Assembly: GCF_023736155.1 (NCBI RefSeq)
Contig: NZ_JAMLJJ010000004.1
Span: forward strand, 124,001 to 188,000
From: Larsenimonas salina
Lineage (GTDB): Bacteria > Pseudomonadota > Gammaproteobacteria > Pseudomonadales > Halomonadaceae
DNA: 64,000 bases
Reading direction: 5' to 3'
The notes below the pieces were generated by a model. The model saw nothing but the letters and a program-made list of their open reading frames with translations. It ran no database searches and had not been told where the DNA came from. Shown here one piece after another: positions 1-7,695 of this stretch (the stretch's first letter is position 1; each line of letters starts with the position of its first letter). Both the position numbers and the translations under genes were made by a program.

Positions 1-442
1 TCGGAGTCATCTCGAAATTCCCCTGACTCATATCGGTGGCCACCTGACGATACAGCGACCAGTATGTCTTGAGTAGGCCATCGAGCCGGTCGGCGATGGC
101 CTTTTCCTGCGCAGAGGTTACTTGGGTGGTGCTGTAGACCTGCCAGAGCCGATCCGTTTCGTTCTTGTATTGCTTTTCATAGTTATTGAGAGCATCCGTA
201 GCTGTCTGTTCACTCCGGTCGGCGCGGGCCTTGAACGAATCGATGCGAGACCAGTTGATGTTTTTTCGGATGCCTGCAAGGTTCTGCATTGGCAAGACAT
301 TGGTTTTGTAGACCGCCTCGAGATTTTGATTACTGCCTTTCATGCCGAAGACACCCGCCGCGCCGATAACCAACATGACGATGCCCATAACCACCATGGT
401 CGCTATGAGCTTGTACTTCACACTGCGATTAAGACCGAACAT
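1..442 (-). CDS. Methyl-accepting chemotaxis protein, N-terminal part (runs off the window)
   Basis: The gene reads leftward off position 1, so only about 147 N-terminal residues are seen. The start MFGLNRSVKYKL is followed by a hydrophobic segment (about residues 11-33) and then a helical, charged periplasmic region of the four-helix-bundle (4HB_MCP) type, the usual sensor of Tar/Tsr-like receptors. HAMP and signalling domains must lie outside the window. The ATG at 442 has a GGAG ribosome binding site about 9 bases upstream. The assignment rests on the positively charged N-tail, membrane segment and 4HB-like region only; a sensor kinase with the same input module cannot be excluded. The ligand cannot be told. 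A second, complete chemoreceptor lies at 44661-46439. Confidence 0.8.
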   Translation of the reverse strand, partial: MFGLNRSVKYKLIATMVVMGIVMLVIGAAGVFGMKGSNQNLEAVYKTNVLPMQNLAGIRKNINWSRIDSFKARADRSEQTATDALNNYEKQYKNETDRLWQVYSTTQVTSAQEKAIADRLDGLLKTYWSLYRQVATDMSQGNFEMTP

Positions 443-503
443 GCTGGCCACTCCCGAAATGAACGTCGTATAGAGGAACGGCCACTAAGGCCGGATGCCA
501 TCC

Positions 504-511
504 GTATCGGC
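504..511 (-). promoter_or_regulatory. Possible sigma-28 (FliA) -10 element before the chemoreceptor
   Basis: The minus strand reads GCCGATAC here, close to the FliA -10 consensus GCCGATAA, about 60 bases upstream of the chemoreceptor start. I do not see a convincing TAAA -35 at the right spacing, so this is weak. Confidence 0.2.
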
Positions 512-675
512 ACAACGTCTGGATTCTGAAACGCGCTCGGCTTGAAAAAGAACCGTTGCGTCAAACCGCTTTTCTTTATCAAGCGCCACCGCTTTACCTT
601 TTTTCCATACGCAAGGCCTACCAATGGCCTCAAGGCGTGCCAGTATGAAGCTTTCACGTCGAACAGGGATGTCTC

Positions 676-1281
676 ATGAGCCTTACTCAACTGACCCAGT
701 GCCGACACTGGGTATTTGATATGGATGGCACGCTGACGGTGGGCGTACATGACTTTCACTACATTCGCCGGGCGCTCGACATTTCTCAAGACTGTGACAT
801 CCTCGAATACCTGGAGGCGCTGCCCGCCTCTCGGCGCAAAGCAAGTCATGCCTGGCTCATGGACCATGAACGTGAGCTTGCCCTTGGCGCCACTGCGGCC
901 CGCGGTGCCAAGGCGCTAATACGTGCATTGCACGCGCGGGGAGATCATTTGGGCATCTTGACCCGTAATGCTCGCGAGCTGGCTCACACCACGCTCCAGG
1001 CGATCGAGCTGTCGGACGCGTTTGCCCTCGAAGACGTACTGGGGCGCGAATGCGCGCCGCCCAAGCCCCATCCGGGCGGTCTCGAACATTTCTTCACCCG
1101 CTGGGGCATCGAACCCGCCCGGGTAGTCATGGTTGGCGATAGCCCACTTGATATGCAGTGCGGTCGCGCCGCCGGCGCGGGCACACTTTTGATCAATACA
1201 CTTGAGAACCCATGCCCCGAGGCCGTGGATCATCATCTTGATGACTGTGAAGCGCTGATTACCGCGTTGCAGCTGGGCTAG
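676..1281 (+). CDS. HAD-superfamily hydrolase (phosphoglycolate phosphatase-like)
   Basis: 201 residues, the usual length for a subfamily IA HAD phosphatase with a small helical cap. Motif I is DMDGT (residues 15-19, nucleophile Asp15 and acid/base Asp17); motif II is the Thr in ILTRN (about 96); motif III is Lys130 in PPKPHP; motif IV is GDSPLD (154-159). All catalytic positions are present, so it should be an active phosphatase acting on a small cytoplasmic phosphometabolite; substrate cannot be read from sequence. AGGGA lies upstream of the ATG. It stands alone between a divergent chemoreceptor gene and a DUF1176 gene 59 bases downstream. Confidence 0.85.
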   Translation: MSLTQLTQCRHWVFDMDGTLTVGVHDFHYIRRALDISQDCDILEYLEALPASRRKASHAWLMDHERELALGATAARGAKALIRALHARGDHLGILTRNARELAHTTLQAIELSDAFALEDVLGRECAPPKPHPGGLEHFFTRWGIEPARVVMVGDSPLDMQCGRAAGAGTLLINTLENPCPEAVDHHLDDCEALITALQLG

Positions 1282-1340
1282 TCATCAAGGGGCTGTCGTT
1301 CCACTTCGTCCTTATCCCCCCTGTCCACCCTGGAGGCGAT

Positions 1341-1859
1341 ATGCGTGTTTCTTGCACAAAAGCATTGATGGCGACGGCGCTGTCACTTGCCTGCGCTCAA
1401 GCGCTTGCCAATGGCCTTCCAGACCAGGTTCGCGCACAGATTGATTCGCAGTGTTCGATAAGCGAGCGCGGACTGACGCCAAAGCAGTTTTCAATCGATG
1501 AGTCCGGGACACTCTGGCTGGTACCGTGTAATGCCGGGGCCTACCAAACAGGCTATGAAGCGGTCTATCAACCAGAGAACGGCCCACCACGACAATTGCT
1601 TTTTGCGAAATGGCAGGATTACAGCTGGACAGGCAGCACGACCATTTTTGATCCCACGTTCGACCCTGAAACCGGAGTATTGAGAGATCAGTATAAGGAC
1701 CGTGGAGTGGGTGATTGTGGTGGGATGCGGATCTGGCAATGGCGGGGGGATACGTTCAGGCTTTTGACTTATCGCGCTCGCAGCTGTCAGCACCCCGGGG
1801 CATCCTTCCCGGTCGTGTTTCAAACACCCCCCGAGACACTTCAAAAAACCTCTGAGTGA
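1341..1859 (+). CDS. DUF1176 domain-containing secreted protein
   Basis: 172 residues. An N-terminal signal peptide (basic start, hydrophobic core, likely cleavage after ALA near residue 23) points to export to the periplasm. The rest matches the pattern of DUF1176 proteins: an acidic, aromatic-rich beta domain with paired cysteines (CSIS, PCNAG, GDCGG, SCQHP). The CGGMRIWQW and FRLLTYRARSC stretches are typical of the family C-terminus. Function is unknown. Start chosen on the GGAGGCGAT ribosome binding site directly before the ATG. This family is often longer (about 300 residues or more), so this may be a short member carrying only the C-terminal half. Confidence 0.7.
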   Translation: MRVSCTKALMATALSLACAQALANGLPDQVRAQIDSQCSISERGLTPKQFSIDESGTLWLVPCNAGAYQTGYEAVYQPENGPPRQLLFAKWQDYSWTGSTTIFDPTFDPETGVLRDQYKDRGVGDCGGMRIWQWRGDTFRLLTYRARSCQHPGASFPVVFQTPPETLQKTSE

Positions 1860-1888
1860 ACAGGCATATAGCCTGACCTTGAACGCAA

Positions 1889-1915
1889 ACCGCCGGGCAG
1901 TGAGCGCCCGGCGGT
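1889..1915 (+). terminator. Hairpin after the DUF1176 gene, weak terminator
   Basis: A perfect 10-base stem (ACCGCCGGGC / GCCCGGCGGT) with a 7-base loop lies 30 bases after the stop. It is followed by ATATATGCCTTT rather than a clean T run, so termination is plausible but not certain. Confidence 0.5.
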
Positions 1916-1943
1916 ATATATGCCTTTAGTAAGTAATATGAAC

Positions 1944-2255
1944 TTAGCTGCCAGCCTCGAGCGACATCTGCACCTTGTGCACTTCGTTGCTGGAGGCCTG
2001 GCCGATCATCTCGTCATAGGCGGTCTGCTGTACGAAATAAAATGGCACCCTCTTGATCCCCTCAACCTCACGTAGAAGTTCCTTCGCATTGGCGACCGAC
2101 GTTGGCTTCAGGGTCGAGCCATCCTTTTTGGTCAACACGTTTACGTCATCGTTTTGGAGGGCTTTCAGGAGAAAGATGTCGCCTTCCATCGATTCGACCT
2201 GAACTTCATCAATGTCGCCGCTGGCAACCAGACGGGTGAATTCATCAAATGTCAT
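1944..2255 (-). CDS. DUF6482-type protein of unknown function
   Basis: 103 residues from the ATG at 2255 (MTFDEFTRLV). The open frame extends further upstream but the extra residues are basic and promoter-like, and the short form matches the length of the small cytoplasmic family I recognise as DUF6482 in Pseudomonas and Halomonas relatives. Features: N-terminal helix, EVQVESMEGDIFLLKA strand region, a centre that resembles a ligand-free alpha/beta fold, and the VHDEM-like motif seen here as AYDEMIGQ. No catalytic motif is visible. It is a single-gene unit, convergent with the DUF1176 gene. Family assignment is from memory of the pattern. Confidence 0.6.
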   Translation of the reverse strand: MTFDEFTRLVASGDIDEVQVESMEGDIFLLKALQNDDVNVLTKKDGSTLKPTSVANAKELLREVEGIKRVPFYFVQQTAYDEMIGQASSNEVHKVQMSLEAGS

Positions 2256-2640
2256 GGGATCCGTACATCCTGTCGTTTTTTGAATGGGCCGAACTCGGTA
2301 CACGACGTGCGTCCACAGCCGGGAAAGTCGTATTCTTGAAAAGATAGGCGGCGCCTTAAGCGTGTCAATGCCCGCCACGCTGGGGCTTTGCACATAAGAA
2401 AATGGTGTTTGAATGTATTTCTTAAGAAAGGCTGGGGCAGTTCTTCAGGAATAAACAAAAGTATTGATTGACTCAGAACGATACGACGCGCACTATGGGC
2501 TCCGTTGGTAGCAAGACGCAGTATATAGTCAGTTGCAGTCGAATCATTCGGTAGCCTGGTCATATTTTCACGTTTTGCCCACTATCTCGGGTATTTCCCG
2601 GCAATCGCACTAAAAGCGCATAGCGCTAAGGAATTCGATC
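2256..2640. promoter_or_regulatory. Intergenic region with the cold-shock gene leader
   Basis: This 385-base stretch between the DUF6482 gene and the cold-shock gene has no credible gene. It holds the divergent promoters and probably a long 5' untranslated leader for the cold-shock mRNA, as is known for cspA-type genes. A perfect 12-base palindrome TTTCTTAAGAAA lies at 2418-2429. I could not place -35/-10 boxes confidently. Confidence 0.4.
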
Positions 2641-2844
2641 ATGGCAACTGGCACAGTTAAGTGGTTCAACGACACTAAAGGCTTCGGTTTCATTTCTCCT
2701 TCTGAAGGCGGCGACGACCTGTTCGCTCACTTCTCTGAAATCCAAGCAGACGGTTTCAAATCCCTGCAAGACGGTCAACAGGTTTCCTTTGACGTCACTC
2801 AGGGTAAAAAAGGTCTTCAGGCGTCTAACATCAAGCCGCTCTAA
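2641..2844 (+). CDS. Cold-shock domain protein (CspA family)
   Basis: 67 residues, the full length of the family. It starts [11 protein letters not shown] and carries both RNA-binding motifs: RNP1 KGFGFI (about 14-19) and RNP2 DLFAHF (about 26-31). These small beta-barrel proteins bind single-stranded RNA and DNA and act as RNA chaperones that relieve structure at low temperature or during growth transitions. AAGGA lies 9 bases before the ATG. Because bacteria carry several Csp paralogues, a specific letter (A, C, D, E) should not be assigned. Transcribed alone, with a strong terminator 27 bases after the stop. Confidence 0.95.
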   Translation: MATGTVKWFNDTKGFGFISPSEGGDDLFAHFSEIQADGFKSLQDGQQVSFDVTQGKKGLQASNIKPL

Positions 2845-2870
2845 GCGCTTGACGTAACGCTAGATCTTTA

Positions 2871-2907
2871 AAAGGCCGGGCCCGCACATGCGGGCCCGGC
2901 CTTTTTG
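2871..2907 (+). terminator. Strong rho-independent terminator of the cold-shock gene
   Basis: A perfect 15-base stem (AAAGGCCGGGCCCGC and its complement) with an ACAT loop is followed by TTTTTG. The minus strand also shows a TTTTA tail, so it may serve both directions. Confidence 0.95.
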
Positions 2908-2931
2908 TAGGCTATTCGTCTAAAAACACCG

Positions 2932-2954
2932 CTCTACCTCTACCTCTACCTCTC
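2932..2954. repeat. Short CTCTAC tandem repeat
   Basis: Three CTCTAC units followed by CTCTC, in the non-coding gap between the cold-shock terminator and the end of the metal ABC operon. Confidence 0.8.
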
Positions 2955-3013
2955 ATCATTCAAAAAAACGAGCCAGGCCGGTCGCAAGTCATGTCACCGA
3001 CCGTGACGTTCGC

Positions 3014-4147
3014 TCATCGCCCCCGCTCATGCGCGTTCAAAAGCTCCATTGCCAATGCGCGACCGGTTGCCGTCAAGTTGAGCATCTGACCGGCCTGAGT
3101 GATGTACCCCTGATCCAGCCCCCGCAAAATGACCTGTCTGGCGCGGCCATCGCTCCAATGAAGATGCTCCCGCAGCGCCTTGACGACATTTTCTTCCTGC
3201 TGTGCGTGGCTGTCTTCATGGTTGTAAAGGTGCACCGCAAGCGTTCGGGTCTCATTAAGCCCACGCTGACCTCGACGCACCAGAACCTGCGCCACCACTC
3301 CGTGACGTGGACCAATCAAAAATGCAAGCAGCAAGAAAATGCCGGTCATCACGGCCATCATTCCACCAATCGAGACATCCCATCGCACCGCCAGGGCGTA
3401 GCCGGCAACGCTTGCCACCACCGACATCACCATGCCATAGCCGAGCATGCGCACCACGCTGTCCGTCAGGAGATAGGCGCTGGCGGGAATCACGATCACG
3501 AACGCAACAAAGAGCACTGCTCCTACCGCATCGAACGCCGCAACGGCAGTTCCACTGGTTAAAAAAAGTAGCCCATAAAACAACAGTCCCGGTGCAAACC
3601 CAAGCGCGCGCGCCAACGCTTCATCGAAGGTGGCAAGCTTCAGCTCCTTGAAAAAAAGACCGACAAACACGGCATTGATCAGGGTCATGCCCCCCATGGC
3701 CAACAGCGCCTGAGGGACATCCACCCCACCAAGCGTTACGGTATCGAGCCACACGAACCCGATCTCACCGAGCAGCACGGTGTGGGTATCGATATGCACA
3801 TTGCCGGCATACAGGTTCAGTAACAGCACACCGACCGAAAACAGCAGCGGAAAGACAAGCCCGATCGCGGCGTCCTGCTTGACCCGTTTCGAATGAATCA
3901 ATGCCTGGGTCAGAAAGACCGTCAAAATGCCGGTAAGCGCGGCACCGAAGATCTGCAATGGCCCGCTTTGAACGTGCGCGACCAACCACACCACGACGAT
4001 ACCGAACACGATCGAATGACTGATCGCATCGGCCAGCATGCTGGTGCCGCGCAGTACCAGAAACGTGCCAACCAACGTCGAGGCCATACCGACCAGCGCA
4101 CCGACCACCATGATCACGGTGCCGGGATCATCAAGCCAGGCCATCAT
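3014..4147 (-). CDS. Metal (Mn/Zn/Fe) ABC transporter permease with C-terminal winged-helix-like tail
   Basis: 377 residues. Residues 1-285 form the ABC-3 (ZnuB/TroC/MntB) membrane domain with about eight to nine hydrophobic helices, including GALVGMASTLVGTFLVLRG and the DAISHSIVFG motif typical of the family. Residues about 300-377 are soluble and predicted helical: EENVVKALREHLHWSDGRARQ, VILRGLDQGYITQ, then a short strand and NLTATGRALAME. This looks like a DtxR/wHTH-type domain fused to the permease. Last gene of a leftward operon; its ATG overlaps the preceding permease stop (ATGA). It would form the channel with the other permease and deliver a divalent metal to the cytoplasm. Confidence 0.85.
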   Translation of the reverse strand: MMAWLDDPGTVIMVVGALVGMASTLVGTFLVLRGTSMLADAISHSIVFGIVVVWLVAHVQSGPLQIFGAALTGILTVFLTQALIHSKRVKQDAAIGLVFPLLFSVGVLLLNLYAGNVHIDTHTVLLGEIGFVWLDTVTLGGVDVPQALLAMGGMTLINAVFVGLFFKELKLATFDEALARALGFAPGLLFYGLLFLTSGTAVAAFDAVGAVLFVAFVIVIPASAYLLTDSVVRMLGYGMVMSVVASVAGYALAVRWDVSIGGMMAVMTGIFLLLAFLIGPRHGVVAQVLVRRGQRGLNETRTLAVHLYNHEDSHAQQEENVVKALREHLHWSDGRARQVILRGLDQGYITQAGQMLNLTATGRALAMELLNAHERGR

Positions 4148-5286
4148 GAGTTCGCCCCTCCCCGCTCTAAAGCTGTGAGGATACGCTCGGCCTCCTGCTG
4201 CCCCTCAAGTGTCAGCTGCCAGTAACGTGGTTGACGTGAGGCCTGGGTCGAGAGCGTAACCATGCCACGCTGTGCAAGCACCTTGAGCGCCGGCCGAACC
4301 GCCGTGCCGTGCACACCCTCGAGCAACCCCTGCTCTGCATAGAACGCGTGATCATCATGCCGTGAGGCCAGCCGATGGAGTGTGGTCAGCACATGTTGGT
4401 GATGAAGCTCCCTGCGCTGGCGCAAGCGAAGTAGCCACGACCAGACAAGCCCTCGCCCCGGCGCGAACAACAGCGAGGCCAGCACCAGAAGCGAGACCAC
4501 GATAATGATCAGTGGGCCGGTGGCGAGCCCGCGCCCGAGCGTGCTTGCAAGAGCTCCGGAAAGGCCCGCAACCATACCGAACACCGCCGCAAGCGGCACC
4601 ATGACCTCAAGCCGGCGACTCCACTGCCGCGCCGCCACCGCCGGCGCGATGATCATTGCCGCCATCAGCACTACGCCTACCATTTGAAGCCCGACCACCA
4701 CCGCGAGCGCGATCATGACCGTAAGTACCGTCTCCAGTAACAGCACGGGCAGGCCTTGGGTCGAGGCAAACCCGGGGTCGAAGCAGACCAGTTTGAACTC
4801 TTTCCAGCACAGCCCGACCAAGGTCAGCGCGATGGCCGTAATGGCGGCCATCACCCATAGATCGCTTCGAAGGGTGGCGGCGGCCTGACCGAACAGAAAC
4901 GCGTCGAGCCCACCCTGAGCCGCATTGCCGGTGCCCTGAATGTAGCTCAGAAGCACAACGCCAAGCGCGAAGAAGGTACTGAGCACAATCCCGAGGGCGG
5001 CATCCGTCTTCAATCGGCTGTAGCGCGTCAGCGCCATCACCAGAAGCGCAGCCAGCGTGCCGGTGAACAGCGCCCCCAAAAGCAGGCTGCCCATGTGGCG
5101 AGCGCCGGTCACGATAAACCCAAGACAGATGCCAGGAAGTGCAGCGTGAGACAGCGTATCACCCAAAAGACTCTGCTTTCTGAGCACCGCAAAGCTTCCG
5201 AGCACGCCGCTGATCAAGCCGAGAAACAACGCCCCAAGAGCCACGTTTTGCAGCGTGTAGTCCCCCAATAGCGCCATTAGAGTCAT
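4144..5286 (-). CDS. Metal (Mn/Zn/Fe) ABC transporter permease with C-terminal winged-helix-like tail
   Basis: 380 residues, paralogous to the next gene in the operon. The membrane domain (about 1-285) opens with LGLISGVLGSFAVLRKQSLLGD and contains the DTLSHAALPG motif typical of ABC-3 permeases. From about residue 300 a soluble tail follows (HQHVLTTLHRLASRHDD ... GTAVRPALKVLAQRGMVTLS ... RYWQLTLEGQQEAERIL) that reads as a winged helix ending in the TLEGQ pattern common to DtxR and MarR-like folds. Start overlaps the ATPase stop. The two permeases are expected to form a heterodimer. Metal preference cannot be fixed from this gene. Confidence 0.85.
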   Translation of the reverse strand: MTLMALLGDYTLQNVALGALFLGLISGVLGSFAVLRKQSLLGDTLSHAALPGICLGFIVTGARHMGSLLLGALFTGTLAALLVMALTRYSRLKTDAALGIVLSTFFALGVVLLSYIQGTGNAAQGGLDAFLFGQAAATLRSDLWVMAAITAIALTLVGLCWKEFKLVCFDPGFASTQGLPVLLLETVLTVMIALAVVVGLQMVGVVLMAAMIIAPAVAARQWSRRLEVMVPLAAVFGMVAGLSGALASTLGRGLATGPLIIIVVSLLVLASLLFAPGRGLVWSWLLRLRQRRELHHQHVLTTLHRLASRHDDHAFYAEQGLLEGVHGTAVRPALKVLAQRGMVTLSTQASRQPRYWQLTLEGQQEAERILTALERGGANS

Positions 5287-6065
5287 GGTTTTTCCCCGGA
5301 ATCAGGCGCCAGGACGCTATCCAGCAGCGCAATCTGGCCACCGTAGGCGCGCTTGAGGTTCTCGGCGGTGTACACCTCCTCAACCGGCCCCTGTGCGATG
5401 ACACGAACATTCAAGATCAACATCCAATCGAAGTAGGAGCGCACTGTCTGGAGGTCGTGATGCACCACGATCACAGTCTTGCCGGCGTCTCGAAGCGCTC
5501 TGAGGATATTGACAATCGCGCGCTCAGTGGGTGCATCGACGCCCGCCATGGGCTCATCGAGAAAGTAGATGTCGGCGTTTTGAATCAGTGCTCGGGCGAG
5601 AAAAACGCGCTGCTGCTGGCCGCCGGAGAGCTGACTGATCTGGCGCTGAGCGAAGGCCTGCATACCAACCTGTTCGAGCGCGTCCATTGCGCGGGCACGC
5701 TCTCGTCGGCCCGGCCATCGACACCAGCCCAGCTGGCCGTAAAGCCCCATGGTCACGACATCGAGCGCGGTGGTCGGAAAATCCCAGTCGACGCTTGAGC
5801 GCTGGGGCACATACCCCACCCGTTTTCGAATGGCCTTATAGGGGCGACCGAACAGTGTGACGTGGCCCGCGATCGGGGGCGCAAGCCCGAGTACGCTCTT
5901 GATCAGCGTGCTTTTACCTGCCCCATTGGGGCCGACGATGGCGGCCATCACACCGGGCGGGATGTCGAAATCGATGTCCCACAGTACCGGCTTGGCGTGA
6001 TAGCTCACGGTCAGATCCTCGACGTGCAGCGCGAGATTCGGTTCGTGCAGATCAGTTGGCATCAC
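5283..6065 (-). CDS. Metal ABC transporter ATP-binding protein
   Basis: 260 residues. Walker A GPNGAGKST at 45-53, ABC signature LSGGQQQR at 146-153, Walker B IYFLDEP ending at 172, and the switch His in VVHHD about 30 residues later. The spacing and the PQRSSVDWDFPTTALDVV stretch are typical of the manganese/zinc/iron (MntB/TroB/SitB-type) ATPases. It powers import through the two permeases encoded downstream. The start overlaps the end of the substrate-binding protein gene, and its stop overlaps the next start, so the four genes are translationally coupled. Confidence 0.93.
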   Translation of the reverse strand: MMPTDLHEPNLALHVEDLTVSYHAKPVLWDIDFDIPPGVMAAIVGPNGAGKSTLIKSVLGLAPPIAGHVTLFGRPYKAIRKRVGYVPQRSSVDWDFPTTALDVVTMGLYGQLGWCRWPGRRERARAMDALEQVGMQAFAQRQISQLSGGQQQRVFLARALIQNADIYFLDEPMAGVDAPTERAIVNILRALRDAGKTVIVVHHDLQTVRSYFDWMLILNVRVIAQGPVEEVYTAENLKRAYGGQIALLDSVLAPDSGEKP

Positions 6066-7038
6066 GCGCTCCTATGGCGTTGTCCTGTGGCACGAGATCG
6101 GCAAGCTCTTGTGGAAGAGGTGCAGGCTGGCCACCGAGGGCGGTCACGATGCGTTGGGTATTGGCGTAGAGCATGCCAATGTAAGTGCCTTCGAATTGCC
6201 CGGCCTCGCCCATGGCATCGGAGTAGAGTTCACCCCCGACCTCGATGCTTTGCCCGTTTTGCCGCGCCGCTTCGATTACCGAGCGAATCGTACGCGGGCT
6301 GATCGTGCTTTCGACAAACATGGCCGGCACCTGCCGTTCGGCCACCACGTTTGCCATGGCACGAATATCGGCGATGCCGGTTTCAGTTTCGGTGCTGATG
6401 CCTTGGATGCCTTCGACGTCGATGCCGTAGGCTCGACCGTAATAGTTGAAGGCGTCGTGGGCCGTCACCAGGATACGCTGCTGTTCTGGGATCGTTTTAA
6501 CAGAGCGTGCAATCCAGTCATCGAGCGCCTTCAAACGCACGCGATAGGTGTCGGCGTTGGCTGCGAGGGTATCGGCGCACTCCGGGCGTTGTTCCTTGAT
6601 CGCCGCAGCAATCGTTGGCACTAGCGCGCCCCAGAGTTCGACATCCATCCAAAGGTGCGGATCAGTGCCATAGGCGTCATTGACGCGGATGAGCCGGTCA
6701 GGGGCGATCGCGCGCTCGGACACCGCAAGCGTTGGCCGGCGCTGCTTGAAGCGCTCGAGCACGGACGCCAGCTTGCCTTCAAGCGAATACCCCGAATACA
6801 AAATGAGGTCGGCGTTGTTCAGCGTGGGGACATCGCTTGCACGCGCCTGGTAGGTGTGTGGATCGATGCCAGGCCCCATCAGGGCTACAACATCGACGCA
6901 GCGACCGCCGACGTTTTCGGCGACATCGCCAAGCATACCGATGGTGGTTACCACGTTGAGCGGTGCCGGTGACGCGGCGACGCCGAGCGAATACCCAAGT
7001 AGCCATCCCGCCATCAGTCCCCCTAAAACGCGCCTCAT
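6052..7038 (-). CDS. Metal ABC transporter substrate-binding protein (TroA family)
   Basis: 328 residues with a signal peptide (cleavage near ASP/APL, about residue 22-24). It is a cluster A-I solute-binding protein for Mn, Zn or Fe. The four expected metal ligands are visible: His61 (GIDPHTYQ), His128 (DPHLWMD), His194 (TAHDAFNYY) and Asp274 (YSDAMG), the His-His-His-Asp set seen in TroA, rather than the His-His-Glu-Asp set of PsaA/MntC. There is no long His-rich loop of the ZnuA type. It delivers metal in the periplasm to the downstream ATPase/permease complex. First gene of the leftward operon. Confidence 0.9.
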   Translation of the reverse strand: MRRVLGGLMAGWLLGYSLGVAASPAPLNVVTTIGMLGDVAENVGGRCVDVVALMGPGIDPHTYQARASDVPTLNNADLILYSGYSLEGKLASVLERFKQRRPTLAVSERAIAPDRLIRVNDAYGTDPHLWMDVELWGALVPTIAAAIKEQRPECADTLAANADTYRVRLKALDDWIARSVKTIPEQQRILVTAHDAFNYYGRAYGIDVEGIQGISTETETGIADIRAMANVVAERQVPAMFVESTISPRTIRSVIEAARQNGQSIEVGGELYSDAMGEAGQFEGTYIGMLYANTQRIVTALGGQPAPLPQELADLVPQDNAIGARDAN

Positions 7039-7102
7039 AAATTCACCCTGGTTAAATCATGTTCCAAAGATTGTTATTTGTAGCACCGGTTAATCTGACG
7101 AG

Positions 7103-7110
7103 GAATATTC
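7103..7110. promoter_or_regulatory. Palindrome in the metal-operon upstream region
   Basis: GAATATTC is a perfect palindrome, flanked by GAG on the left and CCTC on the right, in the AT-rich gap between the leftward metal importer and the rightward DUF2243 gene. It could be part of a metal-regulator site, but does not match a known MntR, Zur or Fur box that I can recall. Confidence 0.2.
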
Positions 7111-7230
7111 ACCTCAGCTTAAATTAAGATATCTAAGTCATCTTCCGCTCCGCTAAACGCCAGGCAGAGTTTCAGCCATATCTCATCTACGCTTGCCGTA
7201 CGCTTTTCATTTCGTCAAAGGATATGACGC

Positions 7231-7695
7231 ATGACCACTCCGACTCCGGACATCCGACGTACGCTTCTGGCCGCGATCCTTCTCGGCATCGGCTTCATGG
7301 CCGCCATTGATGAGGTTATCTTTCACCAGTTACTGGTCTGGCACCATTTTGTCGAGAGCGACAGCACTGTAGCCGCCATTGTCTCCGATGGCGTATTGCA
7401 TACGCTTGAACTGGTGCTGCTGGTCACCGGAGGCGCGTTGATGCTGAGACTTCACGAAACGCACCGCCACGCACCGGGCTATCGCGGCCCTGGCTTCTTG
7501 CTGGGCATGGGCGGATTTCAAGTGTTCGATGGCATCATCGATCACAAGGTGCTGGGCCTCCACCAGGTTCGCTACGTCGATAATCTCTGGCTTTATGACC
7601 TTGCCTGGAACGGATTCGGTCTAGCGCTGATCGCAGTCGGTTATGTACTGCTCACGCGGGCTAAACGTGGACAGGCTCTCAGTCAACGCACATGA
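7231..7695 (+). CDS. DUF2243 membrane protein
   Basis: 154 residues with four hydrophobic helices. The helices carry conserved histidines typical of the family (FHQLLVWHHF near residue 32-41, DGIIDHKVLGLHQVR near 108-122). The family has no established function; it is regularly found next to the Caa3_CtaG-type copper/oxidase assembly protein, as here, where the stop overlaps the next start by four bases. The paired histidines at the membrane face would suit metal or haem contact; this is inference. Start is the first ATG, preceded by AAAGGATATGACGC. Confidence 0.85.
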   Translation: MTTPTPDIRRTLLAAILLGIGFMAAIDEVIFHQLLVWHHFVESDSTVAAIVSDGVLHTLELVLLVTGGALMLRLHETHRHAPGYRGPGFLLGMGGFQVFDGIIDHKVLGLHQVRYVDNLWLYDLAWNGFGLALIAVGYVLLTRAKRGQALSQRT

